NCBI GenBank assembly: GCA_014799985.1
Contig: JAAVGZ010000079.1
Location: forward strand, 15,501-21,310
Direction: 5' to 3'
Length of the DNA stretch: 5,810 nt
Source of the DNA: Helicobacter sp.
GTDB taxonomy: Bacteria > Campylobacterota > Campylobacteria > Campylobacterales > Helicobacteraceae
The notes beneath the pieces were generated by a model, which saw only the letters and a program-made list of their open reading frames with translations, had not been told where the DNA came from and did no database searches. Below, piece by piece: positions 1-5,169 of the stretch. Within the stretch, counting starts at the first letter, position 1, and the number at the start of each line of letters is the position of its first letter. A program made the translations under genes and the position numbers.

Positions 1-306
1 GATTCCGCTCGCGACCCTATGCCCCGAAAGCACCCTGCCAATCGGGTCGGGCAAGTCGGCGATGTCGGCGACACTCTGCGCGAGTGCTTGCAATTTTTTG
101 TCATCGAGCGCCAAACGTTCCTGCATTGCGGCGCTTAGGTGGGTCGCTTGCAAGCAGTCTTGCGCGTTTGCTTGCAGAATCTGCTCGCGAGAATCGCGCA
201 ACTTTTGCGCGAAGCAATGCAACAAATCGCGGCGCTTTGACGCGCTTGTGGCGCGCAAAATGGCTGTGGAATCCTTGAGTGCACAGATGGCGTCATATAG
301 AGACAT
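1..306 (-). CDS. proA: Gamma-glutamyl phosphate reductase, N-terminal 102 residues (truncated by window edge)
   Basis: ProA reduces gamma-glutamyl phosphate to glutamate-5-semialdehyde with NADPH, the second step of proline synthesis in the cytoplasm. The start ATG is at 306-304 and the frame stays open to base 1. The visible part is the helical N-terminal segment of the aldehyde dehydrogenase-like fold. The recognisable stretch is the end, residues about 71-102, with LDDKKLQALAQS, then D-L-P-D-P-I-G-R-V, then VASGI; this matches the family pattern (N/D)LxDPxGxV followed by a SG motif just before the cofactor domain. The family is usually about 415 residues, so the catalytic cysteine and most of the protein lie outside the window. 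The gene begins one base after the ispG stop (TAA-G-ATG), so the two are surely cotranscribed and probably translationally coupled; its ribosome binding site would lie inside the end of ispG. This reading was made by hand from the reverse strand. Confidence 0.94.
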   Translation of the reverse strand, partial: MSLYDAICALKDSTAILRATSASKRRDLLHCFAQKLRDSREQILQANAQDCLQATHLSAAMQERLALDDKKLQALAQSVADIADLPDPIGRVLSGHRVASGI

Positions 307-307
307 C

Positions 308-1387
308 TTATTTTCCTGCTGCGAGATTTTCAAAATATTCTTTGTCGGCGAGCTCGACTTCTTGCACGAAGCGGGCAATCAGCTCATCGCCACGCAAGCG
401 GCACAACACCTCGCCCTTTTTGATGATGAGCCCACTGCCCTTGCCAAACGCAATCGCAATGTCGGCGCTCTTCGCCTCGCCCAGCGCATTCACGGCGCAG
501 CCCATCACCGAGACATGCAGCGGCGCTTTGATGTGCGTCAGATTCTGCTTGATTTTCTCGAGCGAGCCGATGAGGTCTGCCTCGATGCGCCCGCATGTGG
601 GGCATGAGACATAATAAATCCCCTCTTGCTGCCGTCCCGAAAACTTCAGAATCGACTTGGCGACTTGCACCTCTTCTTCGAGCGAACCCGTGATAGAAAC
701 GCGCATTGTGTCGCCGATTCCCTCCATGAGCAGCAGCCCGAGCGCCATCGAGCTCTTGATAGAAGAATCAAACAACGTCCCAGCCTCTGTAACGCCCAAG
801 TGGAACGGATAGGGCACAAGCGGGCGCAGCGCGCGATACGCGGCAATCGTGCGTGGCACATCACTCGCCTTGAGCGAGACCTTGAGCGTGGTGAAACCAA
901 AATCCTCGAGCAGCTTGACATTGTAGAGCGCCGATTGCACCATTCCTTCGGGCGTTGCGCCATATTTTTTCTCAAATTGGGATTCGAGGCTGCCCGCATT
1001 CACGCCGATTCGGATTGGAATCTGATGTTCTTTGCAAGCCTCGACAACGGCTTTAATCTTGTCTTTCGAGCCGATATTGCCGGGGTTTATGCGAATGCAA
1101 TCGACAAAGGGCGCGGCGGCGAGCGCGAGCTTGTAGCGAAAGTGAATGTCGGCGACAAGCGGAATCGTGATTTGTTCGCGCAGCTGCTTTAGCGCCTTTG
1201 CGTCATTCTCATCGCTGACTGCAACGCGCACGATGTCGCAGCCCGCGAGCACGAGCCTATCGATTTGCGCCTTAGTCGCGGCAATATTTGCGGTTTTGGT
1301 GAATGTCATCGATTGCACAGAAATAGGCGCGTCTCCGCCAATGGCGACAGAGCCAACATGGATTTGTTTGGTTTGGTATCTCTGCAT
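308..1387 (-). CDS. ispG: 4-hydroxy-3-methylbut-2-enyl diphosphate synthase (flavodoxin/ferredoxin), MEP pathway
   Basis: IspG (GcpE) converts 2-C-methyl-D-erythritol 2,4-cyclodiphosphate to HMBPP, the penultimate step of the MEP isoprenoid pathway, using a [4Fe-4S] cluster. The 359-residue protein is the compact bacterial form: a TIM barrel over about residues 1-245 (start R-Y-Q-T-K, V-G-S-V-A-I-G-G, then I-S-V-Q-S-M-T), followed by the cluster domain. The cluster ligands are visible: C262 and C265 in SCPTCGR, C297 in MGCAVNA, and E304 in ALGEA; these align with C270, C273, C305 and E312 of E. coli IspG with a constant offset of 8. The segment NALGEA in place of the common NGPGEA is what I recall from H. 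pylori. The start is supported by an AG-rich Shine-Dalgarno stretch (AGAGAGGGG) just upstream. It is the first gene of a minus-strand unit with proA. The enzyme looks intact. Confidence 0.98.
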   Translation of the reverse strand: MQRYQTKQIHVGSVAIGGDAPISVQSMTFTKTANIAATKAQIDRLVLAGCDIVRVAVSDENDAKALKQLREQITIPLVADIHFRYKLALAAAPFVDCIRINPGNIGSKDKIKAVVEACKEHQIPIRIGVNAGSLESQFEKKYGATPEGMVQSALYNVKLLEDFGFTTLKVSLKASDVPRTIAAYRALRPLVPYPFHLGVTEAGTLFDSSIKSSMALGLLLMEGIGDTMRVSITGSLEEEVQVAKSILKFSGRQQEGIYYVSCPTCGRIEADLIGSLEKIKQNLTHIKAPLHVSVMGCAVNALGEAKSADIAIAFGKGSGLIIKKGEVLCRLRGDELIARFVQEVELADKEYFENLAAGK

Positions 1388-1425
1388 GTCCCCTCTCTCT
1401 TTAAGCCTCTTATTGTCTAAGTTGG

Positions 1426-1431
1426 TTTATA
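1426..1431 (-). promoter_or_regulatory. Candidate -10 box for ispG-proA
   Basis: Read on the minus strand this is TATAAA, 38 bases upstream of the ispG start codon, which would leave a short leader of about 30 bases carrying the AG-rich ribosome binding site. No clear -35 hexamer is seen, which is usual for the main sigma factor of Campylobacterota. It overlaps the plus-strand -10 candidate at 1428-1433. Assigned by eye. Confidence 0.45.
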
Positions 1432-1433
1432 AT
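1428..1433 (+). promoter_or_regulatory. Candidate -10 box (TATAAT) for the receiver-propeller-HIT unit
   Basis: A perfect TATAAT preceded by a T-rich stretch (gttggt) lies 67 bases upstream of the receiver gene start. There is no obvious -35, as expected for Campylobacterota sigma70 promoters. A second, weaker candidate (CATAAT) lies at 1454-1459. Both sit in the only intergenic gap upstream of the three-gene unit. Transcription start is not known. Confidence 0.5.
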
Positions 1434-1500
1434 GCGTAATATATTGAAAGTTTCATAATGTTTTGTTGAAAGACACAAAATTGCACAAAGGGACCAGGTC

Positions 1501-1929
1501 ATGCAAAAGGCTACACAATTGAAAAATCTCTTTGATTTACGATTGTTGTATGTTGAGGACGATGAGCAGGCGCAGCTGGTGATGCAGCGAATCTTAAAGC
1601 GGCGCTTTGCCGACATCGTGAGCGCAAAAGACGGACAAGAAGCGCTCGATGTGTTTTTGAAAGGCAACGTGGACATCGCGATTGTCGACATGAACATTCC
1701 GCTGCTCAACGGGCTAGAACTTTGCATGCGCATACGCGAGACAAACGAGGATATGCCCATAATGATGATTACAGCCTTTGACCAATCCGATTGCCTGCTG
1801 AAGGCGCTCGAGATTGGCGTGGATAGGTTTTTGTTCAAGCCCATCAATATGGAGATTCTGGACAGGCAATTAAAAATATTAGCAAGACGGGCGATATTAT
1901 TCAAACAAGCTTTAGGAGTTGTCGTATGA
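1501..1929 (+). CDS. Stand-alone CheY-like response regulator receiver protein
   Basis: A single REC domain of 142 residues that should accept phosphate from a histidine kinase; no output domain is present. Key residues are all there: the acidic pair D20/D21 after LLYVE, phosphoacceptor D63 in IVDMNIPLLNG, switch threonine T91 in MITAF, aromatic switch residue F110 and K113 in FLFKP. The T-to-aromatic-to-K spacing equals that of CheY (T87, Y106, K109), with Phe in place of Tyr. About 25 residues after K113 form the last helix and a short hydrophobic end (GVVV). The start ATG has an AAAGGGA ribosome binding site at 1487-1493. The stop codon TGA overlaps the ATG of the next gene (ATGA, 1926-1929), so the two products are probably made in a fixed ratio. 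It is not obviously the chemotaxis CheY itself (CheY is about 120-130 residues and usually sits elsewhere). The cognate kinase is not in the window. Signalling by interaction with the neighbouring protein is inference. Confidence 0.95.
   Translation: MQKATQLKNLFDLRLLYVEDDEQAQLVMQRILKRRFADIVSAKDGQEALDVFLKGNVDIAIVDMNIPLLNGLELCMRIRETNEDMPIMMITAFDQSDCLLKALEIGVDRFLFKPINMEILDRQLKILARRAILFKQALGVVV
1914..1918 (+). promoter_or_regulatory. Ribosome binding site of the propeller-solenoid gene
   Basis: AGGAG lies seven bases before the ATG at 1926, inside the last codons of the receiver gene. It supports the start that overlaps the receiver stop codon as ATGA and so decides the start of the 740-residue protein. 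Confidence 0.85.
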
Positions 1930-4148
1930 TTCCACTTTTACATCGAACGAGAGTTACAGGGAGTATTGTCAGCTGCACAATCGCTGCTGACTCGGATAAA
2001 ATTTATATGATGGATAATCTCTTTCATTTCTACGAGCTCGACACGGAAGATTTGTCTTTTACCAAAAGCATACAGCTTTTGAAAGACGCGAAGGGGCGGC
2101 ACAAATTCACCCGTTCACTTTCGACTTCGACACAAGGTTATTTATTTATTACTCCAAGCAAAAGCTCCTCGGGAGTCGTTTTGCGAGACAACAAAACCGT
2201 CATCAAAATCGCCAACCTCAAATGGCACAAGGCGAGCATCAGCTCGTCCCAATTCTCGCCAAACGGGCAATATTTCGCCACAGGCGGCGAGGACGGCAAA
2301 ACCTTTGTGTTCCAGCTCCCAAGCCTCAAGCTCGCGAGCTCCCTGCCCCCCTGCCCCGACTACATCTCGGCGGTTGTGTTTGACAAAACGGGCGAGAAAC
2401 TCGCATCGGCAAGCTTCGATGGCGTGATTACGATTCTCGACCTCGAGGTGGGGCGCATCACCGACACTGTCGAAATCGATTCTGTCGTTGAAGATGGCAT
2501 TTTCATCAATGGCGGCAATCAATTCTTTTTCGCTTGTCGCGATGGACAAGCGGGAGTTTATAACTTAGAAACAAAAAAAACAAAAGTAAGAGAGCTCGCC
2601 AAAGAATGGTTCACGCGCGTTCAAGCCACGCCCGATAATCAATTTATTATTCTGGGCACAAAGTCGAATCTGCTCTATATCGTTCGACTCGAAGATTTCG
2701 AGATTCTGCACATGCTTCCGCTCGAGCACAACGGCGTTTCGGCGCTCGAATACGGAATGGACAGGCTCGTTGTCGCCTTCATCGATGGCTATGTCGAGTT
2801 TTATAATCTCAAAAAATCACTCGACACCTTTCAGGGGCTCATTGACGAGGGCAACCTCTTTGACGCCATCAAGCTCACAAAAGACGAGAACATTTTCCTA
2901 AGCCTCTTGCCCATTTATACCAAAGCCATCGAGAAACAATGGAAAGTTACGCTCAAAGAGGCGATTGACCTGCTCGCGACCAACAAATTCCAAGAAGCCG
3001 TGAGCTTGGTGCACCCGTTTATGGACGACAAGCGCAAAAAGGCGGAGTTTAGCCAATATGCCCAACAGGTCGAGGCTGTCTCGAAATTCTGCGATGCGTG
3101 GGAATCCAAAGACGTCGTTACGGCATATAAAATCGCCGAGCAAACGCCCGAAGTCAAGAAGCTGCCCTTTTATGACATGCTCGAGGAATATTTCTTGCAA
3201 GTTTTCAACGCGGCAAAAAAACTGCTCATCATCGACATGAACGCGAACCTGCCAAAGGCGCAGGCACTGCTCAAGCCCTTCTTGAATGTACGCAGCAAAA
3301 AAGATGTCGCCAACTCGCTGCTCAAGGAATCCAAGCGATTCTATCAGGCAGACATGCTGCTCAAAGAGCGCAAATTCGCCGAGTTTTTCAAGCTCGCCGA
3401 GAAATTCCCCATGCTCAAGCAAACCAACAGCTATGACAAGGCGATGTATATGATTCCGCAAGTCATCGACCGCGTGAATCAGCTCATTAGCAACAAAAAA
3501 TACGAGAAGGCTGTCGAGCTCTCGACCTTCCTTTCGACCCTCGTGCCGTTCAAAGAGGTTGGGCAAGAGAATCTACGGCTCATCGAGCACCAACAAAACT
3601 TCTTGACCGCAATCAACGACCAAGACATCAAGAGAGCCTATGACCTCGCGCTGCAAGAGCCACGACTGCAAGCAATGCCAGAATATACCGACCTCAACAA
3701 CACCTTCAAAGATTTGGCAAAAGAAGCCACAACCCTCGCGGGAGACGGGCACACCAACAAGGTCATTGACTTGCTTAGCCCCTATTTTGAAATCGAATAT
3801 TGGAAAGACAAAATCGCCTCGATTATCAAGATTTCCTATCTCTATGAGTTCGACATTGCCGCGCAAGACAAAGCCGCGCATTCCGATGTGAATTGGAAAA
3901 AATCTGTGGGCATCTATCTCGATAGGTTTGGGCTCGATGAGGAAATCTCGAAAATCTGCGAAACGCATGGACTCATGGATTGCCTCGCTGACACCGACAA
4001 GGGCGACCCCAAGGGCTATCTCTCTTTGCCCTACACCTACACCGTGCTCATTCGCGATGCCGAGAGCGGCTTTAGCACGGTTGGCGGCAGCGACCCCAGC
4101 ACATCGATGGCTGACATTGACGCCCTGCTAGCAGAGCACGAAGAATAA
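1926..4148 (+). CDS. Large WD40-like beta-propeller / alpha-helical repeat protein with FliM-like C-terminal peptide, function unknown
   Basis: A 740-residue, apparently cytoplasmic protein with no signal peptide or membrane segment. Residues about 10-297 read as seven WD40-like blades. The clearest are 96-136 (W-H-K-A-S-I then FSPNGQYFATGGEDGKT) and 145-181 (YISAVVFDKTGEKLASASFDG); the WD dipeptides are replaced (FQ, LD, NL). Residues about 300-630 are helix-rich and made of roughly four copies of an 86-residue repeat: a core of aligned A-Y/F-K-L-A type helices at 302-339, 388-423, 471-510 and 558-595, alternating with short A-x-x-L-x-x-P-F helices near 355-365, 443-452, 526-536 and 610-621. 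Residues about 690-725 look like a loose linker, and the protein ends with S727-M-A-D-I-D-A-L-L735-AEHEE, close to the CheY-binding peptide of FliM. The gene overlaps the receiver gene by ATGA and precedes the HIT gene by 15 bases. No enzyme motif is visible, so a scaffold role is likeliest. I do not recognise a named family. NapL, the periplasmic propeller of nap operons, does not fit. Confidence 0.92.
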   Translation: MIPLLHRTRVTGSIVSCTIAADSDKIYMMDNLFHFYELDTEDLSFTKSIQLLKDAKGRHKFTRSLSTSTQGYLFITPSKSSSGVVLRDNKTVIKIANLKWHKASISSSQFSPNGQYFATGGEDGKTFVFQLPSLKLASSLPPCPDYISAVVFDKTGEKLASASFDGVITILDLEVGRITDTVEIDSVVEDGIFINGGNQFFFACRDGQAGVYNLETKKTKVRELAKEWFTRVQATPDNQFIILGTKSNLLYIVRLEDFEILHMLPLEHNGVSALEYGMDRLVVAFIDGYVEFYNLKKSLDTFQGLIDEGNLFDAIKLTKDENIFLSLLPIYTKAIEKQWKVTLKEAIDLLATNKFQEAVSLVHPFMDDKRKKAEFSQYAQQVEAVSKFCDAWESKDVVTAYKIAEQTPEVKKLPFYDMLEEYFLQVFNAAKKLLIIDMNANLPKAQALLKPFLNVRSKKDVANSLLKESKRFYQADMLLKERKFAEFFKLAEKFPMLKQTNSYDKAMYMIPQVIDRVNQLISNKKYEKAVELSTFLSTLVPFKEVGQENLRLIEHQQNFLTAINDQDIKRAYDLALQEPRLQAMPEYTDLNNTFKDLAKEATTLAGDGHTNKVIDLLSPYFEIEYWKDKIASIIKISYLYEFDIAAQDKAAHSDVNWKKSVGIYLDRFGLDEEISKICETHGLMDCLADTDKGDPKGYLSLPYTYTVLIRDAESGFSTVGGSDPSTSMADIDALLAEHEE
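1953..2816 (+). other. Seven-blade WD40-like beta-propeller domain (residues about 10-297)
   Basis: Blade boundaries judged by eye from the recurring pattern of hydrophobic strand, small-residue turn, D-G or N-x-x, then aromatic strand: about 10-48, 60-95, 96-136, 141-181, 183-221, 222-263 and 265-297. Blades 3 and 4 carry the classic S-P-N-G-Q/ K-T-G-E-K turn followed by L-A-S/T-x-S/G-x-D-G. The first two blades are the least regular, so six or eight blades cannot be ruled out. The usual role of such a domain is protein binding. Confidence 0.75.
2829..3800 (+). repeat. About four tandem copies of an 86-residue helical repeat (residues about 302-625)
   Basis: Landmarks recur at near-constant spacing. 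The pattern F-x(11-12)-A-Y/F/I-K/D-L/I-A is seen with A314, A400, F487 and A571 in equivalent places (steps 86, 87, 84). A following proline recurs at P408, P495 and P579 (87, 84), and the Y of L-P-x-Y at Y331, Y416 and Y587. The intervening short helix ends in P-F or P-Y-F at P364, P451 and P619, with S-T-F-L at 533-536 in the missing place. The repeats are diverged at the DNA level. Two or more helices per repeat suggest a TPR-like or solenoid fold, but they do not fit the 34-residue TPR period. Confidence 0.72.
4104..4130 (+). other. FliM-like CheY-docking peptide at the C terminus of the propeller-solenoid protein
   Basis: The nine codons encode S-M-A-D-I-D-A-L-L (residues 727-735), which matches S-Q-A-E-I-D-A-L-L of the E. 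coli FliM N-terminal peptide at seven of nine positions, with one further D/E exchange. In FliM this peptide binds phosphorylated CheY. Here it sits five residues from the end of the protein after a loose, Gly/Ser-rich linker, a position that would leave it free to bind a receiver domain. Function by analogy only. Confidence 0.55.
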
Positions 4149-4163
4149 AGCGAAAGGACAACC

Positions 4164-4553
4164 ATGAATATCTTTGAAAAAATCGTTGCGGGCGAGATTC
4201 CTTGCAACAAAGTACATGAAAACGAATCGTATCTCGCATTCCACGACATCAGCCCCAAAGCGCCGATTCATATCCTCGCAATCCCCAAAAAATGCTACAC
4301 GAGCTTCCAAGACGTTCCGCCCGACGTGATGGCGGGGCTTGCGAGCTTTATCCAAGAAGTCGCGCACAAAGTCGGGCTCGACCAAAGCGGCTATCGAATC
4401 ATCAGCAACATCGGGCAAGACGGCGGGCAAGAAGTGCCACATTTGCATTTCCACATTCTCGGCGGCGGGCGGCTCTCGTGGGGCGATTTTCGCGAGCACG
4501 GAGCATCGCGCATGCATTCTCCCAAAGAGAACGACAACAAAAAAAGTCTATAA
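4164..4553 (+). CDS. HIT-family purine nucleoside phosphoramidase-like hydrolase (HinT-like)
   Basis: A 129-residue member of the histidine triad superfamily, HinT branch, which hydrolyses nucleoside phosphoramidates and aminoacyl-adenylates. The catalytic motif H-x-H-x-H is seen as H93-L-H95-F-H97-I-L-G-G. Other family landmarks are I-F-E-K-I near the start, G-E-I-P at 10-13, F-H-D-I-S-P-K-A-P at 26-34, the H-I-L-A-I-P-K strand, and S-N-I-G-Q-D-G-G-Q-E-V at 81-91, all aligning well with E. coli HinT. The start has AAAGGA at 4153-4158, five bases before the ATG. It begins 15 bases after the propeller gene and is probably cotranscribed with it; whether the link is functional is unclear, since HIT genes appear in many unrelated contexts. 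After G-G-G-R-L-S-W (about residue 106) there is a basic, charged tail of about 23 residues that is longer than I expect for the family. Confidence 0.95.
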   Translation: MNIFEKIVAGEIPCNKVHENESYLAFHDISPKAPIHILAIPKKCYTSFQDVPPDVMAGLASFIQEVAHKVGLDQSGYRIISNIGQDGGQEVPHLHFHILGGGRLSWGDFREHGASRMHSPKENDNKKSL

Positions 4554-4565
4554 ATTTTGACAAAT

Positions 4566-4591
4566 GAGCAAAAAGCCCTTGACTTTTGCTC
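4566..4591. repeat. Perfect 8-base inverted repeat overlapping the tRNA promoter
   Basis: GAGCAAAA at 4566-4573 is the exact reverse complement of TTTTGCTC at 4584-4591, with a 10-base loop between. It could fold as a hairpin after the HIT gene, acting as a weak terminator although no long T run follows. It also encloses the -35 box TTGACT (4579-4584) of the tRNA promoter, so it could instead be a protein-binding palindrome. Neither is shown. Confidence 0.5.
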
Positions 4592-4607
4592 TGTATTGTT
4601 GTATGAT
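4579..4607 (+). promoter_or_regulatory. Sigma70-type promoter of the tRNA-tuf operon
   Basis: TTGACT (4579-4584) and TATGAT (4602-4607) are separated by exactly 17 bases, close to the consensus of the housekeeping sigma factor. Transcription would start a few bases before the first tRNA at 4620. This is the only consensus -35/-10 pair seen in the window, fitting a strongly expressed translation operon. Confidence 0.78.
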
Positions 4608-4619
4608 TCCATTTCTTTT

Positions 4620-4695
4620 GCTGGTGTAGCTCAGTTGGTAGAGCAGCTGCCTTGTAAGCAGTAGGCCGGGGGTTCGAGTCCCTTGACCAGCTCCA
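4620..4695 (+). tRNA. tRNA-Thr(UGU)
   Basis: A full cloverleaf of 76 bases including encoded CCA (4693-4695). The D stem is GCTC/GAGC, the anticodon stem GCTGC/GCAGT with loop CTTGTAA and anticodon TGT at 4653-4655, and the T loop TTCGAGT. The acceptor stem GCTGGTG/GACCAGC pairs at six positions but has a G-G mismatch at position 7-66 (bases 4626 and 4685). The two outer T-stem pairs are G-U. It reads codon ACA and is the first of four clustered tRNAs. Confidence 0.96.
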
Positions 4696-4737
4696 TTTTT
4701 TGTTTCAGTGTTTGACCAGTTAATAGCTATAAGCAAA

Positions 4738-4822
<85 letters not shown>

Positions 4823-4846
4823 TAGGGCTTATAGACACATCAATGT

Positions 4847-4923
4847 GCGGGAGTAGCTCAGTTGGCTAGAGCATCAGCCTTCCAAGCTGAGGGTCGCGGG
4901 TTCGAGCCCCGTTTCCCGCTCCA
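4847..4923 (+). tRNA. tRNA-Gly(UCC)
   Basis: A 77-base cloverleaf with encoded CCA. The acceptor stem is GCGGGAG/TTCCCGC with one G-U pair at its base, the anticodon stem TCAGC/GCTGA, the anticodon TCC at 4881-4883, and the T arm GCGGG-TTCGAGC-CCCGT with a terminal G-U pair. It reads GGA. Confidence 0.97.
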
Positions 4924-4997
4924 TATCTGGGAGCTGATTTCTGCAATGTCAGTTTCGTCCTCCCATTCGTTGTCTACATTTTTGCATTTGGAGAGTT

Positions 4998-5072
4998 GCC
5001 CATATAGCTCAGTGGCAGAGCACTTCCTTGGTAAGGAAGAGGTCGGCGGTTCAATCCCGCCTATGGGCTCCA
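4998..5072 (+). tRNA. tRNA-Thr(GGU)
   Basis: A 75-base cloverleaf with encoded CCA. The acceptor stem GCCCATA/TATGGGC pairs perfectly, the anticodon stem is CTTCC/GGAAG, the anticodon GGT at 5030-5032, and the T arm GGCGG-TTCAATC-CCGCC. It is the last tRNA before tuf, 97 bases upstream of the tuf start, as in E. coli thrT-tufB. Confidence 0.97.
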
Positions 5073-5077
5073 GTTTT

Positions 5078-5092
5078 GCCTCGTTTTGAGGC
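5078..5092 (+). other. Short hairpin with T-rich tail between tRNA-Thr(GGU) and tuf
   Basis: GCCTC (5078-5082) and GAGGC (5088-5092) form a perfect 5-base stem with loop GTTTT, followed by TTGTTTGTT and a little later by TTTTTT (5105-5110). It resembles a weak intrinsic terminator or attenuator that would lower read-through from tRNAs into tuf, or a tRNA 3' processing landmark. The stem is short, so confidence is modest. Confidence 0.4.
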
Positions 5093-5110
5093 TTGTTTGT
5101 TAGCGTTTTT

Positions 5111-5131
5111 TGGTGTGGTTTCACCGCGCCA
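5111..5131 (+). other. Second hairpin in the tuf leader
   Basis: TGGTGTGG (5111-5118) pairs with CCGCGCCA (5124-5131) over eight bases, six of them Watson-Crick and two G-U, around a five-base loop TTTCA. No T run follows, so it is not a terminator. It lies 38 bases before the tuf start codon and could mark an RNA cleavage or stability element. Confidence 0.45.
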
Positions 5132-5169
5132 CAACGACTTCACGATAAATTTGAGTTTAGGAGATAAAT

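Noticed and set aside
62..607. Plus-strand open frame of 181 codons across proA and ispG
   Set aside because: It runs opposite to two clear genes, has a Cys/Arg-rich translation with no family resemblance, and only reflects the GC-rich coding bias of the other strand.
626..1192. Plus-strand open frame of 188 codons inside ispG
   Set aside because: Antisense shadow of ispG; no ribosome binding site or recognisable domain.
1410..1904. Minus-strand open frame of 164 codons opposite the receiver gene
   Set aside because: The receiver gene on the plus strand has all catalytic residues in order; the antisense product is Ser/Cys-rich with no domain.
2898..3566. Minus-strand open frame of 222 codons opposite the solenoid region
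   Set aside because: Antisense image of a helix-rich repeat region; the length comes from the lack of stop codons in this frame and it has no start signal.
1926..4148. Possible NapL (propeller protein of Campylobacterota nap operons)
   Set aside because: There is no signal peptide, the protein is much longer with a helical C-terminal half, and no nap gene is near.
4928..4965. Inverted repeat TGGGAG/CTCCCA with inner CTGA/TCAG in the Gly-Thr tRNA spacer
   Set aside because: The stems are short and interrupted by unpaired bases; such pairing is easily found by chance in a 74-base spacer.
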